The notes beneath the pieces were generated by a model, which was not told the DNA's origin, made no database searches, and saw only the letters and a list, made by a program, of their open reading frames with translations. A stretch of DNA of 64,000 bases from Scolanthus callimorphus (taxonomy: Eukaryota; Cnidaria; Anthozoa; Actiniaria; Edwardsiidae). The translations under genes and the position numbers were made by a program. Location of the stretch: positions 15,416,372 through 15,480,371 of the forward strand of contig CM066915.1 in NCBI GenBank assembly GCA_033964015.1, written 5' to 3'. This document shows, piece by piece, positions 12,090 through 23,086 of the stretch (position 1 is its first letter; every line of letters begins with the position of its first letter).

Positions 12090-13069
12090 GGGTGTATGGA
12101 AAACGCAGACCTGAAAAACGAAGACCCGAGACCTGAGACCCAGGAAAAACGCAGACCCAGGAAAAACACAGACCCAGGAAAAACGCAGACCCAGGAAAAA
12201 CGCAGACCCGGAAAAACGCAGACCCAGGAAAAACACAGACCCGGAAAAACGCAGACCCAGGAAAAACACAGACCCCATACAAAACGACGAATGAGTATGT
12301 TTTAGCGCACCTCAGTCGCGATGCCCTCAGCGTCTTGGTTTTCTTCCAATTTGAATGCCTATTTATTAAGTCACCATCTACTGCTCTATTCTCTCCAACT
12401 CTCGTTAAGACACATGTACTTTTCTTTTGTTAAATATTCCAGGAAATGTGAGGGAATATGAAGGCACACACAGCTTCGTTTTCTTTGGGCGCCATTTTGA
12501 ATGATAAACAGGTACACAGGAACCCCATCAATAACTCTTATTTATGACAGATAGAAAAGACCGCCAGCCCCAAAAATGGAGAGAAAACTTTCTTTTGTGC
12601 AAAGTAAATGACTGTTCTCCTTGCTTAGAAATATATGTAAACTCCTCCTTCGAATTGTTGCTTGAGGGGCAGAATTTACACGAAAATGCAGAGTTGGGCT
12701 TCCTGTGCTATAGGCCATTTTTATGGGGTTCCTGTGTACCTGTTTATCATTCAAAATGGCGCCCAAGGAAAACGAAGCTGTGCGTCTACATATTCCCTCA
12801 CATTTTACTGAGTTGGAGATAATAGAGCAGTAGATGGTGACTTAATAGGCGTTCAAATTGGAAGAAAACCAAGACGGCGAGGGCATCGCGAGGTGAGCCA
12901 AAACATACACTCCGACATTCGTCGTTTTGTACGGGGTCTGCGTTTTTCCTGGGTCTGCGTTTTTCCGGGTCTGTGTTTTTCCTGGGTCTGCGTTTTTTCC
13001 GGGTCTGCGTTTTTCCTGGGTCTCAGGTTTCGGGTCTTCGTTTTTCAGGTCTGCGTTTTCCATACACCC
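12090..13069. mobile_element. Foldback transposon with minisatellite arms and a 10-bp target duplication
   Basis: The ends are inverted (GGGTGTATGGAAAACGCAGA at 12090; its reverse complement ends at 13069). The element is flanked on both sides by the direct repeat GGCAATAAAC (12080-12089 and 13070-13079). The arms run to about 12528 and from about 12723. Each contains a tandem array of a unit near CAGACCCAGGAAAAACG, with more copies in the left arm than in the right. The left arm also has an extra segment of about 40 bp. The centre (12529-12722) is unique and codes for nothing I recognise. A 9-10 bp duplication fits Mutator-type or classical foldback elements. No transposase is present, so it is non-autonomous. 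Confidence 0.88.
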
Positions 13070-13079
13070 GGCAATAAAC

Positions 13080-14910
13080 TTCTGTAGTTTCTAAAGTATA
13101 CGTTTAGAATAGCAAAACCATTTTGAAAATGGTCTTCTTGAACGGCGCTACCGGAAAGAAACACAGAAAATGTCGGGTATTGTAGCGACTAAACTGCGAA
13201 TAACTTGTGTGCAAATCCGAGTACTCATAACACAGTACATCCGAGTACTCATAGTACGTTGCACTCATAACAAGCTTTTCTCGCTTTGAAAACATTAAAA
13301 AGAATGAAAGATTCCCAGTGCGCTTGTTGTGACAGGTAACACACGGCACCGGCTATCTTTGTAATGAGCCTGCGATCTCAAAACAAACAAATGCAGTCAG
13401 CGGAGTTAAGTGTTTCAAAGATGCCGGAAATTTCCAATATGAAATGATTCGTAAAAAAAATCAGGATTTAACCGAATCGAATTAAATTTTTCACAGAAGC
13501 TCACTACTTGATTAGAGGATTTTGCTCAAAAAGTCTCTCAAAAAGCATTAGTAGCACTTTAATAAACGCCTGATCAACTCTTTCAAAGTCGTGCTTCATT
13601 CAAGTAGTTCAAGTACAAGTTCAACGCTACTACTCCAGTACTCGCAAACAAAAAACAAACTTGACAAATTTCGTGCATCAAAAAAATAATTTCACACAAA
13701 TCAAAACAAAAAGAAGAAACTAAAATAGTCCATGTCGACTTAGGAATTGAATAAGTGCATAGGCCCGGCTTACTGAGTTGTATGTGTTCAGTTTTCCGGA
13801 CTCCAGTAAAGTTTTTGACAACTTCCTGCTTGGATCGTTTGTATAGCGAACTTCATCGCATTAATATCCGTGTACCAAATTAGAAATCAAATCATCCACA
13901 TAGTCCTGGTACTTCGTTGTAAATCATTTATGTAAATCCATCCGTAGCCACCAAAATCATAAGCTTTAATGCATAAATTAGTCGGTCATGAACTTTTGCT
14001 GTGCGAGAACCGTGAGAAGAAGCGGCGAGGCCGCGGTTCTTTCCTGCTGTCAGATTGTTTTCAAGTAATTGTCCTTGATGTCTGCTGTTTTGGGTAATAG
14101 TCTGAAGCCTTACTCAACTTGTACAACCAGAAACCATGCAAGGAGATTACATTTTCACCCGGTTTTCCATCTCGAAAAGAACTGCAAGTCAATATAGATT
14201 TAGCCACTGGCTAAAAGCGGAGCTCCATCTCAATTTTTGATAAGGCGTGACATCAAATGTAAGGAAGAATTCTGATTGGCTAATTTTTCCCGTGCAACTG
14301 TTTCTAAAAATAGCTCAAGCTATAAAACACATGTGAGACCCACCCAAAACGTAGGATGCACGCTCCTACTTATGAGCTTCTGAACCTCCTCATCTTGCAA
14401 CTGCACCCCCTTGACGATGTCACTGTACCCCCTTGACCTGTAGACAACTTTGCCCAAGTTTGGTGGCCCAAAAGTGTTGCGTTCTTAAGATATCTGCTGC
14501 CACGGATTTACTTCAAGCAAAGCCCATTTACTTTTGAAATCGCGCCCCCTAGTGCTTTCACATTTGAAATCGCCCATTATAGTGTTTTGAGGTACTGATT
14601 GCTTACTGATTTAAAAACATTAAACGATCTGAAACCCAAAACGACTTCAGTTTTCAGCAGCAAGCAACTCAGCTCAGAGTTTTTTGCTTGTTTTTCTCTT
14701 GGCGCGCGCACTTGAATGGCTTCCCAAGCACGTCGTGCGAAGAAACATGGAGCTCGGCGAGATCTCTTTTGTTTTGCTAAAGAAAGCCTAAAACAACAAC
14801 ATTTGCCCGGGTTTGAGCTACAAATTGCAAAAACAAAACTAATTCAACTTAAATGGACAGCTTCCATTAAATGAAATGGTCTAAATTTCAAGCTTTCATT
14901 CACGGAAAAT
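13080..14910. other. Intergenic DNA with no supported gene
   Basis: AT-rich sequence with many stops on both strands. I see no exon with splice signals, no RNA gene, and only a small hairpin near 14008-14042. Confidence 0.4.
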
Positions 14911-14913
14911 TTA

Positions 14914-15302
14914 GGCACCGTCCACACTACGCCACCTAAATTTGAAAACGGCTAATTTGCCTCGAAAACGGAACAAATATCTTCTGTCCACACTAACGCC
15001 GGCTAAATGTGAAAACAAACAAGAACGTCAGCTAAGCGCATGTGCGAAAAAGAAAAACGAGAGCCCGCGGTCATAATTTCCTTACAGACGTGTGGTACGA
15101 CGTCATCGTTTTCGAAAAGATCCGTTTTCGCAGTCCACACTAAAACGCGTAGCCGGCGTTTTCAAATTTAGCCACTTTCGGTAGCGTTTTCGAAAAGCTC
15201 CGTTTTCGGTGGAAAATTTAGCCGGCGTAGTGTGGACGGAAGGCACAACCGTATAAAAAATTAGCCGTTTTCAGATTTAGCCGGCGTAGTGTAGACGGGG
15301 CC
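14914..15302. mobile_element. Harbinger-like MITE, 389 bp
   Basis: The terminal inverted repeat is GGCACCGTCCACACTACGCC on the left and GGCCCCGTCTACACTACGCC (reverse complement) on the right. TTA flanks both sides (14911-14913 and 15303-15305). Further inverted copies of 'GTTTTCGAAAA' and 'TAGCCGGCG'-type motifs fill the interior. TTA duplications with GGC/GGG ends are typical of PIF/Harbinger MITEs. No coding capacity. Confidence 0.8.
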
Positions 15303-15305
15303 TTA

Positions 15306-16295
15306 GCTTTGTTTGTAAAGCAACGCCAAACATGGCGGACAGCGTCTCCCCGCTAAAGAAAATGCTTGAATGGTAGCTTCTCTCCTCGCATCGATTTCAA
15401 AAATCTAACACCAGCTTGCACCCCTATGAGTGATATGTATCACATCCACGGTGTTAGTTAGCTCGACAGGCTTTCCACCTCGGAGCCTTTTCAAACGGCC
15501 TAAAATATTATAATATAGATTGCAGAGTACAATGATTTTTTAGCTTTATAATTTTTTAGCTGCTCCTGAATAAACAGTAATCGCAATCTATCTGTAAAGC
15601 TACGGCCATGAAATTTTGAACTTAAACTAACTCGGGCGTTCTTTTTTTTCGATCAAAACTCATTCTGCCAGAAGCTTTATAATATCCTCTTGTTGGAGGT
15701 TGTTTGCTGCCCCCTTTTCCGCAGCCAGAGCAAAACTTGTACGAGGGTCTAAGCCAACTTACACAGAATTTGCAAACATGGCGGCTGCGGGCGACTTTAC
15801 CTCGCGCACTGCACGAAGTTTCACGGTCCGTGTTAGTTACCAGTCGACCTCTCATTTGTGAATCGCGAAAGGTGTGTGAATTGAATTTTGTTGTTGCGAT
15901 TTGAGTAGTGTGTGTGAATCGGTTCACATTATTGTGAATCCGATTTGATTGTTGTGTATTATGGAATTTTGTTGCTGTGAATCGACAAAGTGTTTATGAA
16001 CATCTTCTTGTGTTGTTACTGATTTTTGTATTGGTTTGCCCTCTGAGACACCATACTACATCCTGTGACGTGACACTCAAGTGCCTATGTGACAAGTTGA
16101 TCCCCAGCGTCTCGCTGTCTTATTACTGTAGCAACACGTTTAATTACAATAGCTTTGACATCCCACTTGTAAGCTCGCCAATAAGTCATAAGAAAAAAAT
16201 TGTTATGAGAGAGCTCCCAGAGTGGCACGGCATTGTGTTCAAGTGCTTGAAAAGACAAGCACTTCCCCGGAACGAAGGGACTCTAGATTTTCGTC
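15306..16295. other. Upstream region of the CRD membrane-protein gene
   Basis: Presumed promoter and 5' UTR of the downstream gene. No TATA box in a convincing place. A GC-richer patch with ATGGCGGC lies near 15778, but I cannot link it to an exon. The longer open frames here lack splice or family support. Confidence 0.35.
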
Positions 16296-16778
16296 ATGCA
16301 ACTGAAAACAGTGGTTCTCGTTTTCGCAGTGTGTATAGGCTGGTGCATCTTCCCTTGCGTCGACGCACAGCAATGCACTTCAATGGCAGATAAGCCCCAT
16401 TTCGCGCCGTGCACAGTCGCAGGCTACAACACTACATACCCTCCACCGTCCTATGTGTCATCCAGAACCTTGTCCTTTGTCGGCAGATACCACAACTATT
16501 TCATTAGACAAGCACAGAACTGCTCCGTTGTACAAATAGCTGAGAGTATTATCTGCGCTGTGTATGCACCGTACTGTAGGGAGGGTGCAAAGAACGCTCT
16601 ACTGCCTTGCAGAAGAGTTTGTGTGGAGTTTCTAGGAGATGCGAGGGCACGGTATCGGAGTATATGATCGACGAATACATGGCGCTATGTACTTTACTGC
16701 CAAATGAGACTGCAGCATCAGGAAATTGTTACGAGCCACCAGAATTTACTGATTTACATGTGAATACCACTGATCAAG
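16296..16778 (+). CDS. Double-CRD membrane protein, exon 1 (signal peptide and first frizzled-type CRD)
   Basis: The ATG at 16296 opens a typical signal peptide (hydrophobic VVLVFAVCIGWCIF, likely cleavage before QQC). A frizzled-type cysteine-rich domain follows, including the tell-tale CAVYAPYCREG and LPCRRVC. Ten cysteines are present if the reading frame slips by one base near 16607-16660: the initial frame would stop at 16665, while the domain continues in the next frame (EYMIDEYMALC) to the donor. CRDs of this class bind Wnt lipids in Frizzled and related proteins; ligand binding here is only inferred. The exon ends at the donor GTAAGC (16779), phase 1. Asn-X-Thr/Ser sites such as NTT and NCS suggest an extracellular, glycosylated protein. 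Confidence 0.82.
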
Positions 16779-17593
16779 GTAAGCGAACCATTTGTAACTA
16801 TGTCAACAAACATTAGGCCATAGTTTAGCCTCTTCACTTGGCGTCTGGTGCCGTGTCACGCAACACTGCCAATAACAATAGCAATCTTTATATAGATAAT
16901 TTATCAGCTATACTTACAATAATAAAATCAAATGAATGTTCTATTATTACAATAGAAATACGAGTTATTCATGATAATAATAATAATGAAGTAATAAAAA
17001 TGGTGTTTGCCAAGACAAATGCCGTGCAAAAGGATCGAAGCAAGGGAACACGCTAGTTCTCAGTGCCCCGTGCGTCGTAACGTCTATTCAAAATAACACG
17101 TATTCTCGACCCTCTCAAGAGACGGATGACAAGCAGTATCATTTTCAATATTGCAGAAAGCATTAGAGTCCACAAGTTAATCCTTGCACACATCACCAAG
17201 CGCAAAACAAGTTCAGTGTGAGCTGAGAAAGATTCCAGATTTCTTTTTGGATCACCCAAACATGCCACAATTAAATGCAAAATGTTGGCATCCTTGCCTC
17301 CCCTTCTCTCCGCCTTCGCTCTTTCAATGTTGCTAGTTGAGCTGGACAAGCGGCCTAATTTTCCAGCCAACATTGAAAAAGGCTGGGAAGAGAACGGGAG
17401 AGCAAGTGCGCTAATTTATTTTGAATATCTAGTTGGCCACTCTTTCCCATTTATTAAGCAATCACAGAACTTAACTGTACCTTTATCGCCTTTTTGACAC
17501 CGAAGGCTACGCACAGGATGCATGGTTGTGCCGCGTACTTGAGGCTAAAAAGGTTTGTATGGACAGACTGATGATACGTGATGTCCTTTACAG

Positions 17594-18051
17594 GGCCGTA
17601 CGACAGACCATGTGAAAAACTTGTCAACTTCCCCATATGTAATGGCCTGGGCTACGAATACACCATCCCAAGCGCCGAAAACCAGGCCAGAGCGTACCGC
17701 TTCTTCTACAGGAAGAACATCACAGACCCGATAACGAGACCCCAGCCCCTGGCTCCATCATGGAACGAATCATGTGGACAATGGGAAACTACTCAAAATG
17801 CGCGTTGAATATCAAGAAACTGTTTTGCGCGTCAATAATAGAGCCATGCTGGCCCGAGGAAGGGAAGGCGTACTATACTGTGTGTAATAACGTATGCAAG
17901 TCCATCGGCGAACAGTGCCCTGATATCTTGACCGGCCGTGGGGCGAGGTACTACGCCAATTGCGAGCGCTTCCCGGATGACACGACGTCGCATGGGTTTT
18001 GTAAGCACACTAAGTGGCCCCCGCCGAGGTACTGGAGAGAGTTCATGCCGG
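17594..18051 (+). CDS. Double-CRD membrane protein, exon 2 (second frizzled-type CRD)
   Basis: The acceptor TTTACAG ends at 17593 and the phase matches exon 1 (G completed to GGG). The exon encodes a second CRD: RPCEKLVNFPIC, then after a one-base loss near 17785, YSKCALNIKKLFCASIIEPC, then a CNNVCKSIGEQC segment. The first frame would stop at 17806, while the domain clearly continues in the adjacent frame. The spacing of the last cysteines follows the Frizzled CRD pattern. The donor is GTAAGC at 18052, phase 1. Two CRDs in tandem distinguish this protein from Frizzled and secreted Frizzled-related proteins, which have one. Confidence 0.82.
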
Positions 18052-18291
18052 GTAAGCCTCTATCCCATAATGTACTGGTACGATCACCATTAGATCTTAT
18101 TTACAATGAATACGCATTGAAATAGAAACGAGGATTGGGGCCATAGGATTACACTCGCACGCTAACCCCAGTGTTTCCATGGATTGTGCAATAATAATGA
18201 TATTCTAATCTTATTTATTTATTCTAATTTCCTTTGATTCCCTCCCCAACCATACAGCGCCTCACCCTCCCACCCAGAGTAGAATTATTAT

Positions 18292-18658
18292 GATAGAGGG
18301 GGTGTTATCCATCGAGGCGAAGGCCATGGTGGATAACACCCCCTCGATCTGAATAATTAACCATTATCCTGCGAGATTGCGCAGAATATCGTCTGATACT
18401 TAGCCGACGAGGGACGAAGTCCCGAGTTGGCTAAAATCAGACGATATTCTGCAAAATCGAGCAGGATAATGGTTTTATTATTCAGCACATCGATAGCACA
18501 AAAACCCCCGAAAAAAATGCCTTTTGTGTATTATTTACGAGCTCAAAACATCATATTTTCCTCAGAGACGGATATCGCAGGATAGCTGTCATGTACAGAA
18601 GACAGCTATTGGCGTTCCAATGACCATATTTGGGCAGTGCATCGATGTGCTGAATAAT
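18292..18658. repeat. Cluster of nested hairpins, MITE-like
   Basis: Three inverted pairs lie in a row. GAGGGGGTGTTATCCA pairs with TGGATAACACCCCCTC around 18294-18349. CCATTATCCTGCGAGATTG pairs with its near complement around 18362-18475. ATTATTCAGCACATCGAT (from about 18479) pairs with ATCGATGTGCTGAATAAT (to about 18657). The same outer motif TTATTATTCAGC recurs at 63400. It lies in intron 2 of the CRD gene. Confidence 0.6.
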
Positions 18659-18759
18659 AATTCTTCATATCCGTACGAAGGCTGAATCATTTTTATTAAA
18701 ATTGTTTTCTTATTCGTTCAAACTTTTCATTGTTTTCATGTTTATTTAATGTCTGAAAT

Positions 18760-19322
18760 CTCGCCGACGTTGTCCAGTATTTTCGATTATTTCGCGTTCT
18801 AATCCACTAACTCGAATTGTAATACTGGCCACACCTGGAATGTGACATGTCAGTTCGACACCTACCCTGGTCACCAGAGTCTATGCCCGTGAATGAGTGA
18901 AGCTTGGAGACTGGTACCTAGTATTCGACACAGAATTTCCATCTTGAATTTATCTTCCTGTAATCTCGCCAACTTTTATTTAATGTATTTAACATTACTG
19001 CAAACCCCTCATCAGAGGATTAAATGTAGGGGTTAGAAGCTAGTAAGGTGGGCTAGCTGGAAGCTGGCTCCTAAAGACCTTGGGGTTCCAGTCACTGATT
19101 GTTCTTGGGTAGAACGTTGTCCAGTATTTTCGAATATTTCGCGACTAATCCGCTAACTCGAAGTGTAAATAGTGGTCACACCTGGAATGTGACATGACAT
19201 GTTCCGTTCGACACCTACCCTCTGGGCACCAGAGTCTATGCCCGTGAATGGGTGAAGCTTGGAGACTAGTACCCAGGATATTCGACACCAGAATTTCCGT
19301 CTTGAATTTATCCTATCTTCCT
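18760..19322. repeat. Direct duplication, about 200-bp copies
   Basis: The segment from about 18760 to 18960 (beginning GTTGTCCAGTATTTTCGA) recurs at about 19115-19322 with scattered substitutions and small indels. Between them lies a short sequence mentioning neither gene nor element. Intronic; no coding signal. Confidence 0.65.
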
Positions 19323-19335
19323 TGCTAGCAGAGGC

Positions 19336-19380
19336 GCCTCTTTTCTCTGTATTTCGCTGAGAAATACAGAGAAAAGAGGC
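19336..19380. repeat. Perfect 20-bp hairpin
   Basis: GCCTCTTTTCTCTGTATTTC at 19336-19355 and its exact reverse complement at 19361-19380 are separated by GCTGA. It is in intron 2 of the CRD gene. The stem is too short for an ordinary animal pre-microRNA. Confidence 0.6.
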
Positions 19381-19973
19381 CTATGCAAGCAGGGAATATC
19401 CTATCAGAAAACTTTGTTTACTCGTTTATAGCGGACGTGATTTTTCGGATTGAGAACGGCTGCCATGAGAATGTAGGGTGGGTGAGGTCGGTATGAAAAC
19501 CAGAAAATACATTTCGCTCATTTGCATGTCTACCGCTGAAAACTCGATTTGCTCCGAAGGTTGAAGACTGCAACAAAAAATTCCACCGGTATTACAGAAT
19601 GAATAATTTAATTATTTCGTTCCCTAAGGCTCGAAAGCAATAATTGTAATATTTAAAAATATGTCTTATTTTCTGCTCGCATGTTATCACATTTGATACC
19701 ATATTACTACACGAGAAACAAGAGAAAAAACTCTTAGAGATCGAACAAGCTTCGCCAACTATACTGGCAAAATGGAAAGATCAACTCCAAGCATGGCCGT
19801 AGCTAGCGGGAAAACAGAGGGGGCAGTCCCCCTCCCCCAGTAAGACCAAAGGATGACCAAGGCTTGCCCCTCAGACAAAACATTCTAGCTATGGCCTTGC
19901 CCTGTGCTCATGATCAAGTCACTGTTCGTACTTTCAGTCTAATACTCAGTTGTCCTCATTATTTGTATTCCAG

Positions 19974-20197
19974 TTCAACCTACTAGCAAGCCTAAGACCA
20001 ATACAACAGCCATTTTAATAGGTGTGCTGGTCCCCGTGGTCTTTATTCTGATAGTCCTGACAGCGGTCATCGCGGTGCTATGGAAGCAAAACAAACTCAC
20101 CTCCATGTTCAGTTACAAGCGCTATGAGGACGAGGCTACCCCCACAGAAGTGTACCACCACCAAACACTACTAACGCCAGGAAATCACCCACTCTAA
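19974..20197 (+). CDS. Double-CRD membrane protein, exon 3 (membrane segment and tail)
   Basis: The acceptor TTGTATTCCAG ends at 19973, and the phase (G plus TT) matches the exon 2 donor. The exon has no internal start, so it is easily missed. It encodes a short Thr/Lys/Pro stalk, a strongly hydrophobic stretch of about 25 residues (VLVPVVFILIVLTAVIAVLW), a positively charged stop-transfer (KQNK) and a cytoplasmic tail of about 40 residues with YKRYEDE and VYHHQ, ending at TAA 20195-20197. Together the three exons predict about 390 residues: signal peptide, CRD, CRD, one membrane pass, short tail. This is a type I receptor-like layout without a kinase or seven-pass domain. The tail tyrosines could be sorting or signalling sites, but that is a guess. 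Confidence 0.8.
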
Positions 20198-22000
20198 ATT
20201 AGCCATGCAGCGCTGTTTACAAAACTAATTTCTTACGACACTGGAAATCACATCCTGAAAGTAAATCACCCTATTTCCATAGAAAACGACAACATTTTGC
20301 CATATTTTTAAGTTGTGGTTATAATGAGTTCTTTGCACATTTTATATTAGCCATAATATACATTAGTTGCACCAGTCTCAATAGGTAGGAAGTCTTCTTT
20401 AGGGGACAAAATGAGACCATGAGCGATTCTAAAACGACAAGAGAGAATGTTAGTTTTTTTAACATAAATACAATGGTATATTATTCAAGTTTGCATTGTT
20501 GGTAGCATATCAAAATCCTAAGCTTAATTGTTCTGTTACATTATAAATTAAAATAATTGTGAGTTCTTTATCATATGTCCACATAAAAAGTATCTGATAT
20601 TGTGCCTTTTTCTAAGCGAATTTGGTGATTAACGTTTAGGTTGTGTTTTTGTGCATTAACCATGGGCCACCTTATATAGGGCGAGGGAACGTTTGTGACG
20701 ATTCCCCATTCAGAGGGCGTTATGTAAACATGTTAAAAAGGACAAGGGTCTCATTGAGAAATATAGATAAGATAGATAGTTGTATCGAGAATCTTAGTGT
20801 TTTAATGAATCAAATGAGCGAACGAGGGGCCCCAACGAGTCATGAGCCAAGTTATGAGTCAGGTCAGCGGCCTACATGACAGCACTTGATTCTCGCCTGA
20901 AGATTTCATGTTAGGACTGCGATGCTGTGTGAGAGGAACCGGTCCTTTCATCCCTTACATGATGCTTCAATCTTGGTGTCTGTGAGCAATCACTACCTAA
21001 AACATGTCCACGGGTTGCCCTGTTCTTGCAGAGATAACATCGCATGCATTATACATGACATTATGTGGCATTTTTTTGTGATCTATCAAGCGTTTTTGTG
21101 AAGAACTATCATTGAAATGTCCAGCAGTCTGCAGGATCATTCATTTTCATTCTTTAAGAGAGAAACAACGAAAAAGCTGGTCTACCATTTTGCCAACTAG
21201 ACAACTTTATCCAAGTTTGGTTGTCTACCTGTGCCATCCTTCCGGAGAAATGAACGTTTTTAAAAAGCAATGGTGACGTCATCGATGGGATCATAGCATG
21301 TGACCATCGTTGTGGACCCCCTTGCCAACTAGACAGCTTTATTCAAGTCTGCCGATGTTTTCTATTGGAGACATAGATTTTCTAAGTTATGATGATGTCA
21401 TAGAACGTGGCCATCGTAATCCATTTTAAACAATTTGACTCATGGTTCATTGACTCGTAACTCATTTGAATTTTTAATCTCAATTAGTAGAGAGATGACT
21501 GGACTTTTGGTATGTTTGCGTGAAACAACAAACTAGCAAATAAATCGTTTACCGTACACATAGCACATATGCAACGAGTCGCCAAGCTTCTTCTCAGATA
21601 GCGACATCACGATATCTCACTCTGTGCTTTGGGTTTCGTCCTTCGGGGATGGATGCTGAATAATTGGACCCTGATTGTTCGTATTCTTTGGCATTTTTCT
21701 TCAATTGTTCATTATTCCTTTACATTTTTAAAGCATTATTCATTATTCATTTTTATTAACGCAACTGTTATTCATTATTCAACTGTAGAAATGTATAATT
21801 GATTATTTTTCGCCTTTTCAACACAATAACTCTTATAATGATTCAAATCATGTGATGTTTTCTTCTTTTTTAGTGGTTCCATATCCACGTGGTAGGGCCG
21901 AATAAATTTCAGAAAGTGGGCAACTTGAATATGTAGGTATAGAGGTCTACTGGACGTCACCCACTGCTATTATTGTACCAGCCATATTGAATAGGAATGC
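20198..22000. other. 3' UTR of the CRD gene and intergenic DNA
   Basis: No supported gene. Short open frames (for example 20643-20879) show no family features. A dispersed motif (AACTAGACAACTTTATCCAAG near 21196) resembles sequences near 14445 and 43420 and is probably an old repeat. Confidence 0.4.
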
Positions 22001-22003
22001 GTT

Positions 22004-22056
22004 TGAATGGGAATATGTGTGATTGAATGGGAATATATTTGTGTTTGAATGGGTAA
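22004..22056. repeat. Minisatellite remnant left of the Penelope fragment
   Basis: Two to three degenerate units of TGAATGGGAATATRTGTG, the same unit as at 23087-23420. They place the retroelement inside the array. Confidence 0.6.
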
Positions 22057-22100
22057 ACATTAAATACTGAAATATGACAATAAACCTTCTTGTGCCAAAT

Positions 22101-22143
22101 TTTCGGCTTTATTTAAAAGCCTTCATCAGGGCAACTGATGAAG
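22101..22143 (-). ncRNA. Hammerhead-like ribozyme motif of a Penelope-like element
   Basis: Read on the minus strand, CTGATGA (22129-22123) is followed by a stem (GGCTTT with AAAGCC, 5-nt loop) and then GAAA (22104-22101). GGCA just after it can pair with TGCC just before the core to form stem I. One extra A sits between the core and stem II. It lies about 120 bp downstream of the Penelope stop codon, where published Penelope elements carry hammerheads, including small versions without stem III. Activity is unknown. Confidence 0.4.
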
Positions 22144-22250
22144 TTTACAGAAACCGTTAAATATACACGCGTGAAGATACCGCGCGCGCTTATCGCGCGC
22201 TATAACAACTAGAAACAAAAGGAGCGCGCATAGCAACAATGACATGTTGT

Positions 22251-23086
22251 TTACATGTTTGAGAAATCATCTACATTAAGGCCACGTGGTGTAATAGCAT
22301 TCAGACGGTACGCCCATTGGGCCTCCCTATCTCTAAGAGCAACCTCCGAAGTACCCTGATCAATAACTTGGACAATTCATAGTTCCGATCAAACAATGAA
22401 AGCATTTCACGCTATCTGGAGATACCAATCAGTGTTGGAAAGATTCTCCCACGGGAACTGATCGTGTCCCACAAACAGTATTTCAGGACTTCCGAAATCA
22501 GTCCGATTTACAGCACTTTTTTTCCATTTACGACAGTGTAACTTCGATGATCCGAAGATAAAGATATCTGGTAAACCAAAGCGGGATCGGAATATTTTTG
22601 GACTTTTTTAAAGGAAAACTCTGTTTTGTTTGTGGGACATAACAACAGTTACTATGGCTTTGAATGACAGGTCGGAACTATGAATAACATCCGAAAGACC
22701 CAAGTGGTCATCTGAGTTAAAATGTCTATAAATAAGATCGTCCCGAGCCTTTGCCTCGTCCGTAAGATTCTTGTGCCTGTTGATTCTGGATTTGTGATTA
22801 TTAAACCTAATACGGAACTTGTTAACAGTAGATCCTACATACTGCAAACCACATCGAGAACAAGAAATTAAATAAACTACCATCTGAGAGTTACAATTAA
22901 AGTTAAAATTTATAACGTAATCCCTCTTGGTATTAAAACTAGTGAACGTGTTGCCTTCCTTAAGAAAATCACAGACCCTACAGTTACGCCCTGCACATTT
23001 ATGACAGCCGTTATCCAGATGAGCTTGTGGTCTGATTTCTGCGCGGACTAAGTAGTCCCTAAGGCATTTCGGCTTTCTATAAGCTA
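22251..23086 (-). pseudogene. Penelope-like retroelement, 3' fragment (GIY-YIG endonuclease)
   Basis: The minus strand encodes the C-terminus of a Penelope-like polyprotein. First comes a Cys/His-rich segment (CHKCAGRNCRVC), then the GIY-YIG nuclease start (VVYLISCSRCGLQYVGST) with the following Arg (FRIRFNNH). After a disrupted stretch (about 22390-22640) the typical family C-terminus follows (REAQWAYRLNAITPRGLN), ending at TAA 22253-22251. The reverse transcriptase is missing: family similarity starts abruptly at about 23086, where a minisatellite begins. The same minisatellite lies at 22004-22056, so this looks like a 5'-truncated insertion into the array. The endonuclease domain nicks target DNA in this family. 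Non-functional here. Confidence 0.82.

Noticed and set aside
12007..12305. Repeat-rich frames in the 12-kb foldback, and their mirror near 12842-13087
   Set aside because: They read the CAGACCCAGGAAAAACG-type array in both orientations; no protein family.
15977..16393. 138-codon frame upstream of the CRD gene
   Set aside because: It overlaps the signal peptide in another frame, lacks cysteine-domain features, and is better explained as 5' UTR.
19336..19380. MicroRNA precursor
   Set aside because: The stem is only 20 bp with a 5-nt loop, shorter than an animal precursor, and lies among intron repeats.
20643..20879. 78-codon frame after the CRD gene
   Set aside because: No domain, no splice link and no coding-like neighbour; probably 3' UTR or intergenic.
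22123..22160. Plus-strand CTGATGA..GAAA as a second hammerhead
   Set aside because: It arises from the short inverted pair CTTCATCAG/CTGATGAAG; no stable stem II can be drawn on that strand.
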